Source: an uncultured Ruminococcus sp.
Lineage (GTDB): Bacteria; Bacillota; Clostridia; Oscillospirales; Acutalibacteraceae
DNA: 48,185 nucleotides
Reading direction: 5' to 3'
NCBI GenBank assembly: GCA_902762615.1
Contig: CACWOX010000025.1
Span: 1 to 48,185 of the forward strand
Shown: one piece after another, positions 19,240 through 28,608 of the stretch
Position numbering within the stretch: position 1 is the stretch's first letter
Layout: each line of letters opens with the position of its first letter
Translations under genes and position numbers: made by a program
Notes under the pieces: generated by a model
What the model was told of the DNA's origin: nothing
The model's database searches: none
Seen by the model: the letters and a program-made list of their open reading frames with translations, nothing else

Positions 19240-22200
19240 TTACGCTTCTTCTTTGCGTGCTCTGAACTGTCTGAGCATGACAAACGAACCTGCCAGCAGC
19301 GAGAGTACAAGCACATTGAGCGCCAGAATGAGAGGCATATCGCTTTCGCCTGTGCCGGGGGATACAATGTTGCCGTTGCTGTCAACCCAGATGGCGTAAA
19401 GTGTCACGTTGCTCTCCGGCATGGTGAAGCTGTCGGTGCCGTCGCCCTTGTATCCGGTGCCTGTGCCATTGGATTTGGTGTTCCATTCCTTGAAGGTGCA
19501 GCCTTCCTTGGTGAGACCTTCCATCTTGGCAACCGTCACGGTTTCTCCGCCGGTGTACTTATTGGAATCGGTGGGTGCTGTACCTTTGGCGCCGTTTGCA
19601 TCGTAGGTGACGGTGAATTCATTGCTTCCCGAATCGGGAGCGTCGTCATAAATGGCGTAAAGAACGGTGTCTTCGTTAATGGTGAATTTATCGCCGGTCT
19701 TGTAGTGCGTGCTGCCGGTCACATCGTTTGCCGATGTGCTCCAGTACTTGAATACCTGATCACCGTTCTTGAGAGAATCGCCGCTTTGCACTGTGACCAG
19801 ATCGCCTGTGCGATGTTCAATCGGCTCCTCCTGATTCGGAACAGCAGACTTCGGAGAACCGCCGTTTGCTTTGTACGTCAGAGTGATCGGTGAGGACTCT
19901 GTCCACTGTGCCTTGAAGGTGATATTGCCGTGGAAACGAACCTTTGTGCCGGGCTCCAGCAAATCTACTGACGGATGGGATGTGTTTCTGTTGGGCTCTG
20001 TTCCGCTGCCGGATGAAGGCATGGAAAGTATCTCGATCAGATCGTTGCCTTCTGCAACTTCCCATGTCTTGATTTCATAGCCGTCCAGATGGAACGGAGG
20101 ATTAAGCTCATTGTTCGCCTTGATGATATAGCCGTTTACATCGTAGACGTCAACCACAAACTGTGTTGTCTGCGTCTGTTCATCAATAAGACCGGAGGAG
20201 TAGGTGACAATTATCTTTGCCTTCCATTTAGCGTAGACGGTAAGAGTAGTGTCGTCGCCGAAATCGGCAAGTGTGACCTTCCTGATCATTTCATCACTGG
20301 TGTATGCCTTGTTGGCGGCATTGCTCCAGCCGATGAAATTATAGTTGTAGGAGTCGGGTCCGCTTGTCGGAAGGGTGTAGCCGTTCCGGAGCTGCTCGCC
20401 CGTAAGCTCTGCCGTTTCGGGTATGCCTGTGATATCCTTCATCTCGTTGTAGAAATCGTCGATCACTACATTGTAGGATTCATGATTATCGGCAAAGATG
20501 AGAGTGTAGGTCGGCTCGGGAATTGCCTCCCACATAGCGGTGGCAACTATCGTCAAAGTGCCGTCCGGGAAGTCCGCGTCCGTGAGGATCGAGTTGACGG
20601 TGTTGTCGTTGAGCTGATCCGCAGGAATTTCAACCGTGACGCTCTTCTTTGCGACGCTCCAGCCAATAAAGGTGTAGCCGTCGGCTGTTGGCTGCTGCGT
20701 GCTGATTCTTACGGTGGAGCCTAAATGCAGGTTGCCGTAGTAATATTGCTCGTCGGAAGGCAGATTGCTTACTGTTGCGGGACCTGTGCCGGGTTTGTAT
20801 TCGACTTGATAGGTCCAGTTGTTCCACTGTGCAACTGCAACTGCTGTCTTACTGCTGTTGTCAAAGGCGCTGAACGGAATGGTTTCGCCCTTGGCGTACT
20901 CAGTGCCGTTCACCAGCCATGACTTGAAGGAATAGCCGGCAACGGTCGGTTCTGTGCTGCTGAGTGCATAGCCGTCCTTGACGGCGGTGTAAGCAAGACC
21001 GCTCTCGTCATCCGGAATTGCCGCTCCTGTTTTGCCGCCGTCCTGATAATCGAGGGCGTAGGTGTTTTCATTCCAGACAGCGTAAAGCGTGGTGTTCTCT
21101 GTGAATTCCTGATTCGCTGCGCCAACGCTGTAGACATGACCCGTGCCGTCGGGATTGGTCGCCCACTTGCCGGCAAAGGTATAGCCCGTGCGGGTGATGG
21201 CGTCAGGCAGATCGGCAATGGTCGCCGTCACCTTGGTATATTCGCTCTTGGTAAGAGAATCAATGATACCTGTAACGCCGTCATTTGCGTCGTATTTCAG
21301 TGTGATTTTATCATTCTCTGTAAATACGCCTGTCAGTGTGACATTCTCGGCAGGCATTGAGAAGGTTCCTGTCAGCAGAACGCCGTCCTTCTTCCAGCCC
21401 TCAAAGGTGTAGCGGGCTGTGTCATATTCGGGAACAGCCCTGGGTGTGACGGTCGCTCCGAACTCCTCGGAATGGCTCGCAGGTGCGTTCCAGCCGTCGG
21501 GCTTGGTACCTGTCACGCTGTAGCTGACCGTGAAGGACTTCTTGGTGAATACGCCGGTCAGCGTGACGCCGGCTGCCGGCATGGTGAAGGAAGTCACGAC
21601 CTCGTCGCCCTTCTTCCAGCCTGTGAATTCATAGCCGGGATAGGAGGTCATATCGGGTGTATCTTCCGCTGTGACGTTGTCGCCGACGAAATAATCCTTG
21701 CTGTCGGTCGGAACGGAATATCCGTCGGGTGCGCCTGTGACGGTATAGGTCACATGGTAAGGAATCTTGGTGAATACGCCTGTCAGTGTGACGTTGGCAG
21801 CCGGCATGGTGAAGGAAGTCACGACCTCGTCGCCCTTCTTCCAGCCCTCGAAGGTGTAGCCGTCAATGTTCGGAACAGCTGCCACGGAAACGCCGTCGCC
21901 TACATAATAGACTTTAGCGTCTGTCGGCGCGGTGTAGCCGGAGGGTGCTCCTTCGACCTCATACGTCACGGAATACGGGAGCTTTTCAAATTCGCCGGTC
22001 AGTGTGACGTTCTCCGCCGGCATGGTGAAGCTGCCGCTCGCGTCAGCGCCGCCCCGCTTCCAGCCTGTGAATTGGTAGCCGGGATACTGGCTCATGTCGG
22101 GTGTGGCTTCTACATTGACCGTGCTGTCTACCTCATACTGTGCGGCAGCCGGCGCGGTGTAGCCGGAAGGTGCGCCTGTGACGGAATAGGTCACAGTGTA

Positions 22201-24672
22201 CTTTTTCTTGGTGAATGTGCCTGTGAACTCGACGTCGTTCTGGGGCATGGTGAACTTGCCGTCTGTCACGGTGACGCCGGAAGGAGTCCAGCCCGCAAAG
22301 GAATATCTGGCGCTGTCGTAATCGGTGCCTGCGACGGGGACGGCTGCAACGGGAATATCGGTCTTGCCCTCGTAGTAGGTCGCGGATCCGGGCGCGGTGT
22401 AGGTAATGTCATCCGAATCGGCAGGCTTGTTTACCGTGTAGGTGACATTGTGGGTGGGAATAGCCTCCCAGTTGGCGGTTGCGGTCGCCTTTTTATCCTC
22501 ATTGTCGAAGCTGCTGAAAGGAACGGCTGCTTCGGCTGCGAATGTGCCGGACTGACCGTTGAGCGTCCAGCCTGTGAAGGTGTAGCCTTCGCGTGTCGGC
22601 TCTTTGCCGGAAAGCTGATAGGCTCCGTCCTTGACGTCGGTGTAGTAAATACCGCTGCTATTGCCGGGCATGTTGCCGACGGTTTCGCCTTCCGGCACAT
22701 TGGCGTTATAGACGAGATTATACTGGAATTCCGTAAAGGTGCCGTAGATCTCAACATCATTGTCAGGCATATTGAACTTGCCGTTCTCGGGCGTTGCGCC
22801 GAATACAGTCCATCCTGTAAAGGAATATCCATCGTAGCTCGGCTTCTCGGCGACGGTCACCTCTGTGTCGAATACAACAGCATTCTGATCGGAAGGCTTT
22901 GTGTATGCTGCGGGCTTTCTGCCGTAGATCCAATACGTTACCTTGTGCTTATTGATCTCCCAGCTTGCCGTAGCCACTGCGGTGGCTGCCTCGTTGTCGA
23001 AGCAGCTGAACGGCACGCCCGTGCTGCTGTCGTAGGCGCCGCCGCCGTTGAGCGTCCAGCCCTTGAAGGTGTAGCCGGTTATCTTGGGCTTAGCGGTGGT
23101 CAGCTTATAATCGCCGTTTTCGACCGCCTCTTTCTCAATATTGCCGACCTCGACAAACGCGCTTTCATTTGTGACAACAAGCGTGTCTTTGGGCTTATTG
23201 AGATCATATTGCAGCGTATAGGTCATGGGTATCGGGAACTGCGCATTCACCGGAACACGCAGCTTGATTACGCCGCCCGATGAGCCGCATGAATAGTTCG
23301 ACGCGGTAAAAAGACCTTTGACCGTGCTTTGAGATCCCAGCGGGAAGGTTTTGCTCTTGTCATTTGACGATTCCCAGCAAACCGCGTCTTCCCATTCATC
23401 ATCGGGAACCGCTTCCGCACTTGCATATTCGGTTCCGCTGTAAGACTGCGGCGTCGGGTAACCGCTTTCCGGCTGGAACTTCATGCTGACGTACAGACCG
23501 TCAAGCAAACATTCGTCGGTATTGTCAAACACATTTTCACTGTGTCCGTTAAGCTCTGTATTTCTCACCATCACTTTGGGGTCAGGAGAAACAACCGAAT
23601 AATCCACATAAACGGTCACCGGCACATACATCATGCTGCTGTCATTCGCATAAGTCATAATGGTACCCGCATCTCCGGGAATGCCAAGAAGACTGCTCAG
23701 CGATTGCGAGGAAATCGGTTTAAGAGTCCCATAATTGACAATATCGCTGTCATTATCAGAATCGTGCAGCACTGCTATATAGCTCTGGCTGCCGGGATTG
23801 GCGCCGTTAGGCGTTATAATCGGAACATTCGTCGCGGAATGATGACTGCTTTCCAACGGCACACGATCGCCGTATTTATAAAAGGTCTTCTCCTTTATGC
23901 CTAAAAAGCTGTAGGTAGCGGATGTAAAATCAAAGCCTGCATCTCTGAGCACAGTTTGACCTGAGCCGCCGGGAAAATAACTGCCTTGATTCTCCCATTC
24001 ATAATATTCTCCGGTGTGATGCACACGCTCACCTTTTGCATCGTACGCACTAACCGATTCCGACGGGGAATAGGTTCCTTCTGCATCGGAGGTATCAAGA
24101 CCAATTTCCTTAATAAAATCACTGACGTCATAGTACGGTAAATAACCGTTGGTCAGGATTTTTTTAAGCGAAGAAGAGTTCTTTATATCGAATGAACCGA
24201 CATAGGTTTCTTCATAATTATCGGTCTCTTCATTATACAAATTCTGGAACGCATAATATCTCTTGCTCGGAAGATCTCCGTTGATTGTGACGGTAGTTTC
24301 CGAATAAGACATATCAGTTGTTCCGTCACCGTCCGAATCATAGGAATTCAGATCAAATGATGCCCCGTCTTTTTTGAACTCGCTGGTGTCCAGCCAATTG
24401 TTGTCGCCGGCATATGTCAGCGTTGCCGACTCCGTGCCTGCCTCGGAACAGTAGACCTGCACAGAAACATCGTCGTCCCATGTCTGCATATAAACGTAAT
24501 TGATGACGGACTGGGAATAGTTGCTGAGAATTTCGTCCGGCACAGCAGGAACGTCGCCGTCGGCAAACGCCTGCATGGCAAACATGGAGCCAATGCCCGC
24601 TACCGCCACCGCTGCCAGCACTGCCAACAGGTTAGACGGCTTTTGGATAAATTGCTTTGCTTTGGTAAGCAT
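19240..24672 (-). CDS. Giant InlB-repeat cell-surface protein with sortase-like tail
   Basis: An 1810-residue secreted protein. The signal peptide (LLAVLAAVAVAGIGSMFAMQ, cleavage probably after AFA near residue 38) is followed by a unique region to about residue 480. Then come some 15 units with the GYxFxGW strand of Listeria-Bacteroides (InlB B / flg_new) repeats, several with TMPAxNVTLTGxF endings. The C-terminus has SPGTGESD, a membrane helix PLILALNVLVLSLLAGSFVM and RARKEEA. That is the layout of an LPxTG-type anchor with SPGTG in place of LPxTG. Adhesion or carbohydrate contact is likely but unproven. AAAGGAGG precedes the ATG. The gene lies just downstream of the LRR-sigma gene on the same strand and may be its target. 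Confidence 0.85.
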   Translation of the reverse strand: MLTKAKQFIQKPSNLLAVLAAVAVAGIGSMFAMQAFADGDVPAVPDEILSNYSQSVINYVYMQTWDDDVSVQVYCSEAGTESATLTYAGDNNWLDTSEFKKDGASFDLNSYDSDGDGTTDMSYSETTVTINGDLPSKRYYAFQNLYNEETDNYEETYVGSFDIKNSSSLKKILTNGYLPYYDVSDFIKEIGLDTSDAEGTYSPSESVSAYDAKGERVHHTGEYYEWENQGSYFPGGSGQTVLRDAGFDFTSATYSFLGIKEKTFYKYGDRVPLESSHHSATNVPIITPNGANPGSQSYIAVLHDSDNDSDIVNYGTLKPISSQSLSSLLGIPGDAGTIMTYANDSSMMYVPVTVYVDYSVVSPDPKVMVRNTELNGHSENVFDNTDECLLDGLYVSMKFQPESGYPTPQSYSGTEYASAEAVPDDEWEDAVCWESSNDKSKTFPLGSQSTVKGLFTASNYSCGSSGGVIKLRVPVNAQFPIPMTYTLQYDLNKPKDTLVVTNESAFVEVGNIEKEAVENGDYKLTTAKPKITGYTFKGWTLNGGGAYDSSTGVPFSCFDNEAATAVATASWEINKHKVTYWIYGRKPAAYTKPSDQNAVVFDTEVTVAEKPSYDGYSFTGWTVFGATPENGKFNMPDNDVEIYGTFTEFQYNLVYNANVPEGETVGNMPGNSSGIYYTDVKDGAYQLSGKEPTREGYTFTGWTLNGQSGTFAAEAAVPFSSFDNEDKKATATANWEAIPTHNVTYTVNKPADSDDITYTAPGSATYYEGKTDIPVAAVPVAGTDYDSARYSFAGWTPSGVTVTDGKFTMPQNDVEFTGTFTKKKYTVTYSVTGAPSGYTAPAAAQYEVDSTVNVEATPDMSQYPGYQFTGWKRGGADASGSFTMPAENVTLTGEFEKLPYSVTYEVEGAPSGYTAPTDAKVYYVGDGVSVAAVPNIDGYTFEGWKKGDEVVTSFTMPAANVTLTGVFTKIPYHVTYTVTGAPDGYSVPTDSKDYFVGDNVTAEDTPDMTSYPGYEFTGWKKGDEVVTSFTMPAAGVTLTGVFTKKSFTVSYSVTGTKPDGWNAPASHSEEFGATVTPRAVPEYDTARYTFEGWKKDGVLLTGTFSMPAENVTLTGVFTENDKITLKYDANDGVTGIIDSLTKSEYTKVTATIADLPDAITRTGYTFAGKWATNPDGTGHVYSVGAANQEFTENTTLYAVWNENTYALDYQDGGKTGAAIPDDESGLAYTAVKDGYALSSTEPTVAGYSFKSWLVNGTEYAKGETIPFSAFDNSSKTAVAVAQWNNWTYQVEYKPGTGPATVSNLPSDEQYYYGNLHLGSTVRISTQQPTADGYTFIGWSVAKKSVTVEIPADQLNDNTVNSILTDADFPDGTLTIVATAMWEAIPEPTYTLIFADNHESYNVVIDDFYNEMKDITGIPETAELTGEQLRNGYTLPTSGPDSYNYNFIGWSNAANKAYTSDEMIRKVTLADFGDDTTLTVYAKWKAKIIVTYSSGLIDEQTQTTQFVVDVYDVNGYIIKANNELNPPFHLDGYEIKTWEVAEGNDLIEILSMPSSGSGTEPNRNTSHPSVDLLEPGTKVRFHGNITFKAQWTESSPITLTYKANGGSPKSAVPNQEEPIEHRTGDLVTVQSGDSLKNGDQVFKYWSTSANDVTGSTHYKTGDKFTINEDTVLYAIYDDAPDSGSNEFTVTYDANGAKGTAPTDSNKYTGGETVTVAKMEGLTKEGCTFKEWNTKSNGTGTGYKGDGTDSFTMPESNVTLYAIWVDSNGNIVSPGTGESDMPLILALNVLVLSLLAGSFVMLRQFRARKEEA

Positions 24673-24863
24673 GGTTGTAAAAACCTCCTTTGGCTTTTCT
24701 TCTTTTTTTCATTCATTCATCCCAAAAATACAACAGTTGCATAAAGTTATCATTCACTATGTCATAGATCCATTCATCTCCTTATCGTCTGCATTTCAAA
24801 TGTGTTTTTTGTGTTTTTGTTTTTCCATCTATGATAAAGGGTATAAAATAACCCTGTTGCGCG

Positions 24864-26348
24864 TTAATGATGGAATCCCTTGAACCCGGCGTATTCATAT
24901 GCGTAAGAGCCCTCCGGAGCCGCTATGTAAAAATCCTCCGCCGCGCCGTCGAAGCTGTCGTCGCCAATGCTCGACACCGATTCGGGCAGAGTGGCTTTTT
25001 TAAGACCGACGCATTCCTTAAATGCCGCATATCCTATTACCTCCACTCCCTGCGCCGCTTCGGCTTCGGCAAGCTCCGTGCAGTAGGCAAAGGCGTAACC
25101 GCCCACATGACGCACGCTCGGAGGAATATATATGCTTTGCAGTGCGCTGCACCCCAAAAACGCCGAACCGCCTATTGTCTCCACTCCGCTGCCTAAGGTG
25201 ACCGAACGGAGATTTCGGCAATTCTTGAAGGCACTGCTGCCTATTGTTTTCACCGTTGAGGGTATGACGACGCTCCCCAGCACACTGCTTCTTTTGAAGG
25301 CGCCGTCCCCGACTGCCGTCACCTTTCTTCCGTCGATGCTCTCGGGAATGACCACATTCGTCTCGTTGCCGATGTATCGGGTGACTATAATGCCGTCTCC
25401 GTCCAGGCTGTAGTCAAACGCCGCAAATATCCTCGGCGCTGTCGATGCGGTTGTTGCAGCGGCGGTCGCGGTCGTCTCGGCTGTGGTGGCAGTCGTGGTC
25501 GCCGCAGATGTGGTGGTGCGTGACGCAGAGGTCGAAACGGTTGCAGTAGTTGTCGGCGACGCGGGCTTGGTCTGTCTGCTGCCGTAATGACGCATCGCGG
25601 CAGCTCCGCCTATCAAGCCTCCCACCGTCAGCAGCGAAGCGATCGCCACGCTCACGCGCAGCGCCATGCCGCTTCCAGCCACAACAGCCGTTCCTTTGGA
25701 GCCTGCCGTCAGAGCCGCAAGCACCTTGGCAAGCAGCGCGGAGTCGGCAACCGGCGCGGAAGCCCGAATATTCGACATGCCGAAAGAATCGAAGCCCCGT
25801 ATCTCCATCATGCGCCTGAGCTGCTGCCGCCCGTAATACAGACGGCTCTTGACCGAACCGACGGGAATATTCAGCACGTCGGCGATTTCGTCGACCTTCA
25901 TATCCTCGTAATAAAACAGTATCATGCATACGCGCTGATTTTCGGGCAGCTCATTGACCAGCTCGTATATTTCCCGACTGGTTTCGGATATCTCCACCGC
26001 GTCGAGCGCCGACTCGGAATACTGGGACTCGTCAAAATAATCGTCCATCACATCGGAAACTGTCGTTTCATAGGCGTTTGACTTTTCCTTGGCGAAGGCA
26101 CGCCATGTGTTGACAACGATTTTTTTGAGCCACGCGGGAAACGCCGCCTTGTCCCTGATGGTATTGAGCCGTGAAAATGCGGTGATGTAGCTCTCCTGCA
26201 ATATATCCTCGACGTCGTTCTGATTGGCGCACAGGTGATTGGTGAGTGAATAAGCGCCGGAATAGGTGTATTTATACAGAGTCTCAATCGCCTTGGCGTC
26301 ACCTGCCGCAGCCTGCTCTACATAACTGATCATCTGTTTTTTGTCCAT
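24864..26348 (-). CDS. Membrane-tethered ECF sigma factor fused to an extracellular LRR domain
   Basis: A 494-residue fusion from the ATG at 26348 (TTGGAG six bases upstream). Residues about 1-85 are sigma-70 region 2 (NDVEDILQESYITAFSRL, FPAWLKKIVVNTW). Residues about 130-182 are region 4 (LPENQRVCMILFYYEDM, IADVLNIPVGSVKSRLYYGR). A single membrane helix (MALRVSVAIASLLTVGGLIG, about 228-250) and a 50-residue Thr/Ala/Ser linker follow. From about 310 to 480 there are four or five BspA-type LRR_5 repeats (VTAVGDGAFK, VKTIGSSAFKNC, VETIGGSAFLGC, VEVIGYAAFKEC). The predicted topology puts the sigma part inside and the repeats outside. Signal-dependent release of the sigma part is inferred. The likely targets are neighbouring surface genes. 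Confidence 0.85.
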   Translation of the reverse strand: MDKKQMISYVEQAAAGDAKAIETLYKYTYSGAYSLTNHLCANQNDVEDILQESYITAFSRLNTIRDKAAFPAWLKKIVVNTWRAFAKEKSNAYETTVSDVMDDYFDESQYSESALDAVEISETSREIYELVNELPENQRVCMILFYYEDMKVDEIADVLNIPVGSVKSRLYYGRQQLRRMMEIRGFDSFGMSNIRASAPVADSALLAKVLAALTAGSKGTAVVAGSGMALRVSVAIASLLTVGGLIGGAAAMRHYGSRQTKPASPTTTATVSTSASRTTTSAATTTATTAETTATAAATTASTAPRIFAAFDYSLDGDGIIVTRYIGNETNVVIPESIDGRKVTAVGDGAFKRSSVLGSVVIPSTVKTIGSSAFKNCRNLRSVTLGSGVETIGGSAFLGCSALQSIYIPPSVRHVGGYAFAYCTELAEAEAAQGVEVIGYAAFKECVGLKKATLPESVSSIGDDSFDGAAEDFYIAAPEGSYAYEYAGFKGFHH

Positions 26349-26435
26349 ACTTGCTCCAATGCCTGATTTCATTATAATTCACATTGATACACAGTCTGAC
26401 AACCGCGTATCCCCTATATATAATCTAACAAAAGT

Positions 26436-26463
26436 ATTATACAATAAAAATAAATATTTGCAA
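26436..26463 (-). promoter_or_regulatory. Promoter of the sigma-LRR gene
   Basis: On the minus strand, TTGCAA (26463-26458) and TATAAT (26441-26436) are 16 bases apart, about 85 bases before the ATG. The rest of 26464-26653 is A/T-rich and shows nothing else I can identify. Confidence 0.55.
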
Positions 26464-26653
26464 TATGTAAAATTCACAACACGAAAAACCAATTTTTCAT
26501 TAATAAGGTGGAAAAAAATTAATGCTTAGTTCAAAAGCCAGATATAAAAAAACACCCGATTTTTTTATGCAAAAAGCAAAGAGCATTTTTACATTAAAAT
26601 CAGATGTTCTTTCGCTGTTTTTTTTGCAGACAGCGTGTGATTGTGTAATTGTC

Positions 26654-27646
26654 TTATTTTTTTCCCTGCATACTGCTTTCCTCGCCGTCCGTCGGGATCT
26701 GGTCACGGCTAAGGATCCGCTCTATGCGGTATCTCGGGCGGCGCTTTGTCTCAAAGTATGTCCTTCCGGCATATTCGCCCACCACCCCGACAGCGGCAAG
26801 CTGCATTCCGCCCAGAAGCCATACCGACGTCAGAATGTACTTGCCGTCCGATATGCTCCGTCCGCAGACCGAACAGCCCAGCAGCAGCACCAGCGCCGCC
26901 AATGCGCACACGGTAATTGCCGCGCCCGTCATCACGATCAGCGATATAGGCTTGATGCTGAACGAGGTTATCGCCTCAAATGCCGTGGAAAACATTTTGG
27001 AAAGCGAATATTTGCTTTTGCCGGCAGCACGCTTTTTCCTCGCATAATACACAGTCCTGCTCTGATACCCCATCAGCGGAACAACGCCTCTGACAAACAG
27101 ATTCCGCTCACCGTACCGCATGAGCTGCCGCAGCACATCGGAGCTCATCAGGCGGTAATCCGCGTGATTGCTGACCGTCTTGGCGCCCAGCAGCTTCATG
27201 AGGGTGTAAAACATCTGCGCGGAAAAGCGTTTGAAAAACGTATCGGTCTTTCGGTCATTCCTCACGCCGTAAATCACATCGGCGCCCTCATAGTACTTGT
27301 CGATCATTTCCTCCATAACGTCTATGTCGTCCTGCAAGTCAGCGTCAATGCTCACAGCCATGTCGCAATTGTCTGCCACAGCGGCAAAGCCTGCCATCAG
27401 CGCGTTTTGCTGTCCGGAATTCCCCGCAAGACCCAGCGCGCATACATGAGGATCCTTTTCAAACGCCTCGTTCATAAGCTCCCATGTGCCGTCCGTACTG
27501 CCGTCGTCCACAAACAGGATATAACTGTCGGCAGATATCTTTTTCTTCTGTATCAAATCCGCCATAAGGTCGGTGAGCCTGATTGCCGTGTTCTCCATGA
27601 CCTCCTGCTCGTTGTAACAAGGAACTACGATAGCCAATCGTTTCAT
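26654..27646 (-). CDS. GtrB-like polyprenyl-phosphate glycosyltransferase
   Basis: A 330-residue family GT2 enzyme of the DPM1/GtrB group, which transfers a sugar from UDP- or GDP-sugar to undecaprenyl phosphate for cell-wall polymer decoration. VVPCYNEQEV, FVDDGSTDGT and SIDADLQDD (DxD metal site) are present, with QNALMAGF between them. The QSRTVYYARKKRAAGKSKY stretch and KMFSTAFEAITSFS precede two C-terminal membrane helices (ISLIVMTGAAITVCALAALVLLL and SVWLLGGMQLAAVGVVGEYAGR). The acceptor flippase and final transferase are not nearby. It has its own promoter. Confidence 0.85.
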   Translation of the reverse strand: MKRLAIVVPCYNEQEVMENTAIRLTDLMADLIQKKKISADSYILFVDDGSTDGTWELMNEAFEKDPHVCALGLAGNSGQQNALMAGFAAVADNCDMAVSIDADLQDDIDVMEEMIDKYYEGADVIYGVRNDRKTDTFFKRFSAQMFYTLMKLLGAKTVSNHADYRLMSSDVLRQLMRYGERNLFVRGVVPLMGYQSRTVYYARKKRAAGKSKYSLSKMFSTAFEAITSFSIKPISLIVMTGAAITVCALAALVLLLGCSVCGRSISDGKYILTSVWLLGGMQLAAVGVVGEYAGRTYFETKRRPRYRIERILSRDQIPTDGEESSMQGKK

Positions 27647-27712
27647 CTTTTTGTATCTCCTAATTGCGTCCCGCTGTGTGATGAGTAATTGAGTAATTGA
27701 TTGATCGAGTAT

Positions 27713-27741
27713 ATTATAAGTTATTTTTCATGTATTTGCAA
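27713..27741 (-). promoter_or_regulatory. Promoter of the glycosyltransferase gene
   Basis: On the minus strand, TTGCAA (27741-27736) and TATAAT (27718-27713) are separated by 17 bases, about 70 bases before the ATG. Confidence 0.55.
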
Positions 27742-27783
27742 TCAAAATATTTTCCCGGCTTTTTTCAATTATGTCGATCATTT

Positions 27784-28416
27784 TTAAAAACGGTAAACCG
27801 TCAGCCTGTCGAGCTTCCACAAGCCGTTTTCACGGACAAAATCAATCTCGCTTCGGACAACGCGGTACGGATCGCGGGAATCGGATGTGTGGGCGACCGT
27901 TACCGTCAATTTTGAGGCGTCGTCAATGTAATACCGGCAGATATCCTTCACATTATGTTCTCTGACCCCCACCACAAAATACAGATTCCCGTCCGCTTCG
28001 GTAAAATACCTGCTCAGTCTGCCGACCTCCCCTGTTTCCGACCGCTGCCCGACGAATTTGACAAATGCGCTGTAGGAACCGAACCGTCTGTCGGTGAGCC
28101 TGCACCAAAGCACGCCGTCCTTTTCGGTGCATACTATCTCCCCGTTTTCGTCCGACTCGACCTGTACGCCGGCGAAAATGCTGTCGCTGCCGAAGTCAAT
28201 TGCCTCGCCCACCCATTCCTCGATGCCGAGGGCGGCGTTGTCGGCAGCCCTGCGTTCATATGAGCCGACCGGATATTTCTGCACGGCAGATGAAGAACCG
28301 CTGCCTGTGTCCACGTCCGGCTGTTTGCCGTCGCCGCAGCCGCAGAACGTCAGCAGTGCCGCCGCGGCAAGCACCATTCCCGCAGCCCTGATTCTTTTCA
28401 TTATTATTTTCTTCAT
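27784..28416 (-). CDS. Lipoprotein of unknown function
   Basis: A 210-residue protein with a basic n-region (KKIIMKRIRAAG), a hydrophobic core and a lipobox-like LLTFCGCG, so it is probably lipid-anchored outside the membrane. A short Gly/Ser linker follows, then a globular domain with DFGSDSIFAGVQVESDENGE, ADGNLYFVVGVREHN and ENGLWKLDRLTVYRF at the C-terminus. This could resemble an NTF2-like or DUF4829-type fold, but I cannot confirm a family. GGGAGAG lies nine bases before the ATG. It is divergent from sbcD. Confidence 0.6.
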   Translation of the reverse strand: MKKIIMKRIRAAGMVLAAAALLTFCGCGDGKQPDVDTGSGSSSAVQKYPVGSYERRAADNAALGIEEWVGEAIDFGSDSIFAGVQVESDENGEIVCTEKDGVLWCRLTDRRFGSYSAFVKFVGQRSETGEVGRLSRYFTEADGNLYFVVGVREHNVKDICRYYIDDASKLTVTVAHTSDSRDPYRVVRSEIDFVRENGLWKLDRLTVYRF

Positions 28417-28608
28417 TCATTCTCACTCTCCCGAAATGACGTTGGTTGTAATTCCATACCATTATATTTTCTGCCGCGCTAAAAAATAACGAAAAAAAAA
28501 CAGACAACAAATACAATACTTTTACATATTTTTCATTCAATAGCGACTCACAGGTAATATAATTGATTAGGAAATCAAAAAAAATATTCACCAAGGAGAT
28601 GTGAGATT

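Noticed and set aside
21472-23283. Plus-strand open frame of 603 codons
   Set aside because: Shadow of the repeat region of the giant surface protein. Its Cys/Gly/His-rich pattern simply mirrors the repeats.
19067-24863. Operon linking rsr with the surface protein
   Set aside because: They are convergent and separated by a strong terminator.
26522-27688. Plus-strand open frame of 388 codons
   Set aside because: Shadow of the glycosyltransferase gene. No ribosome site and no domain.
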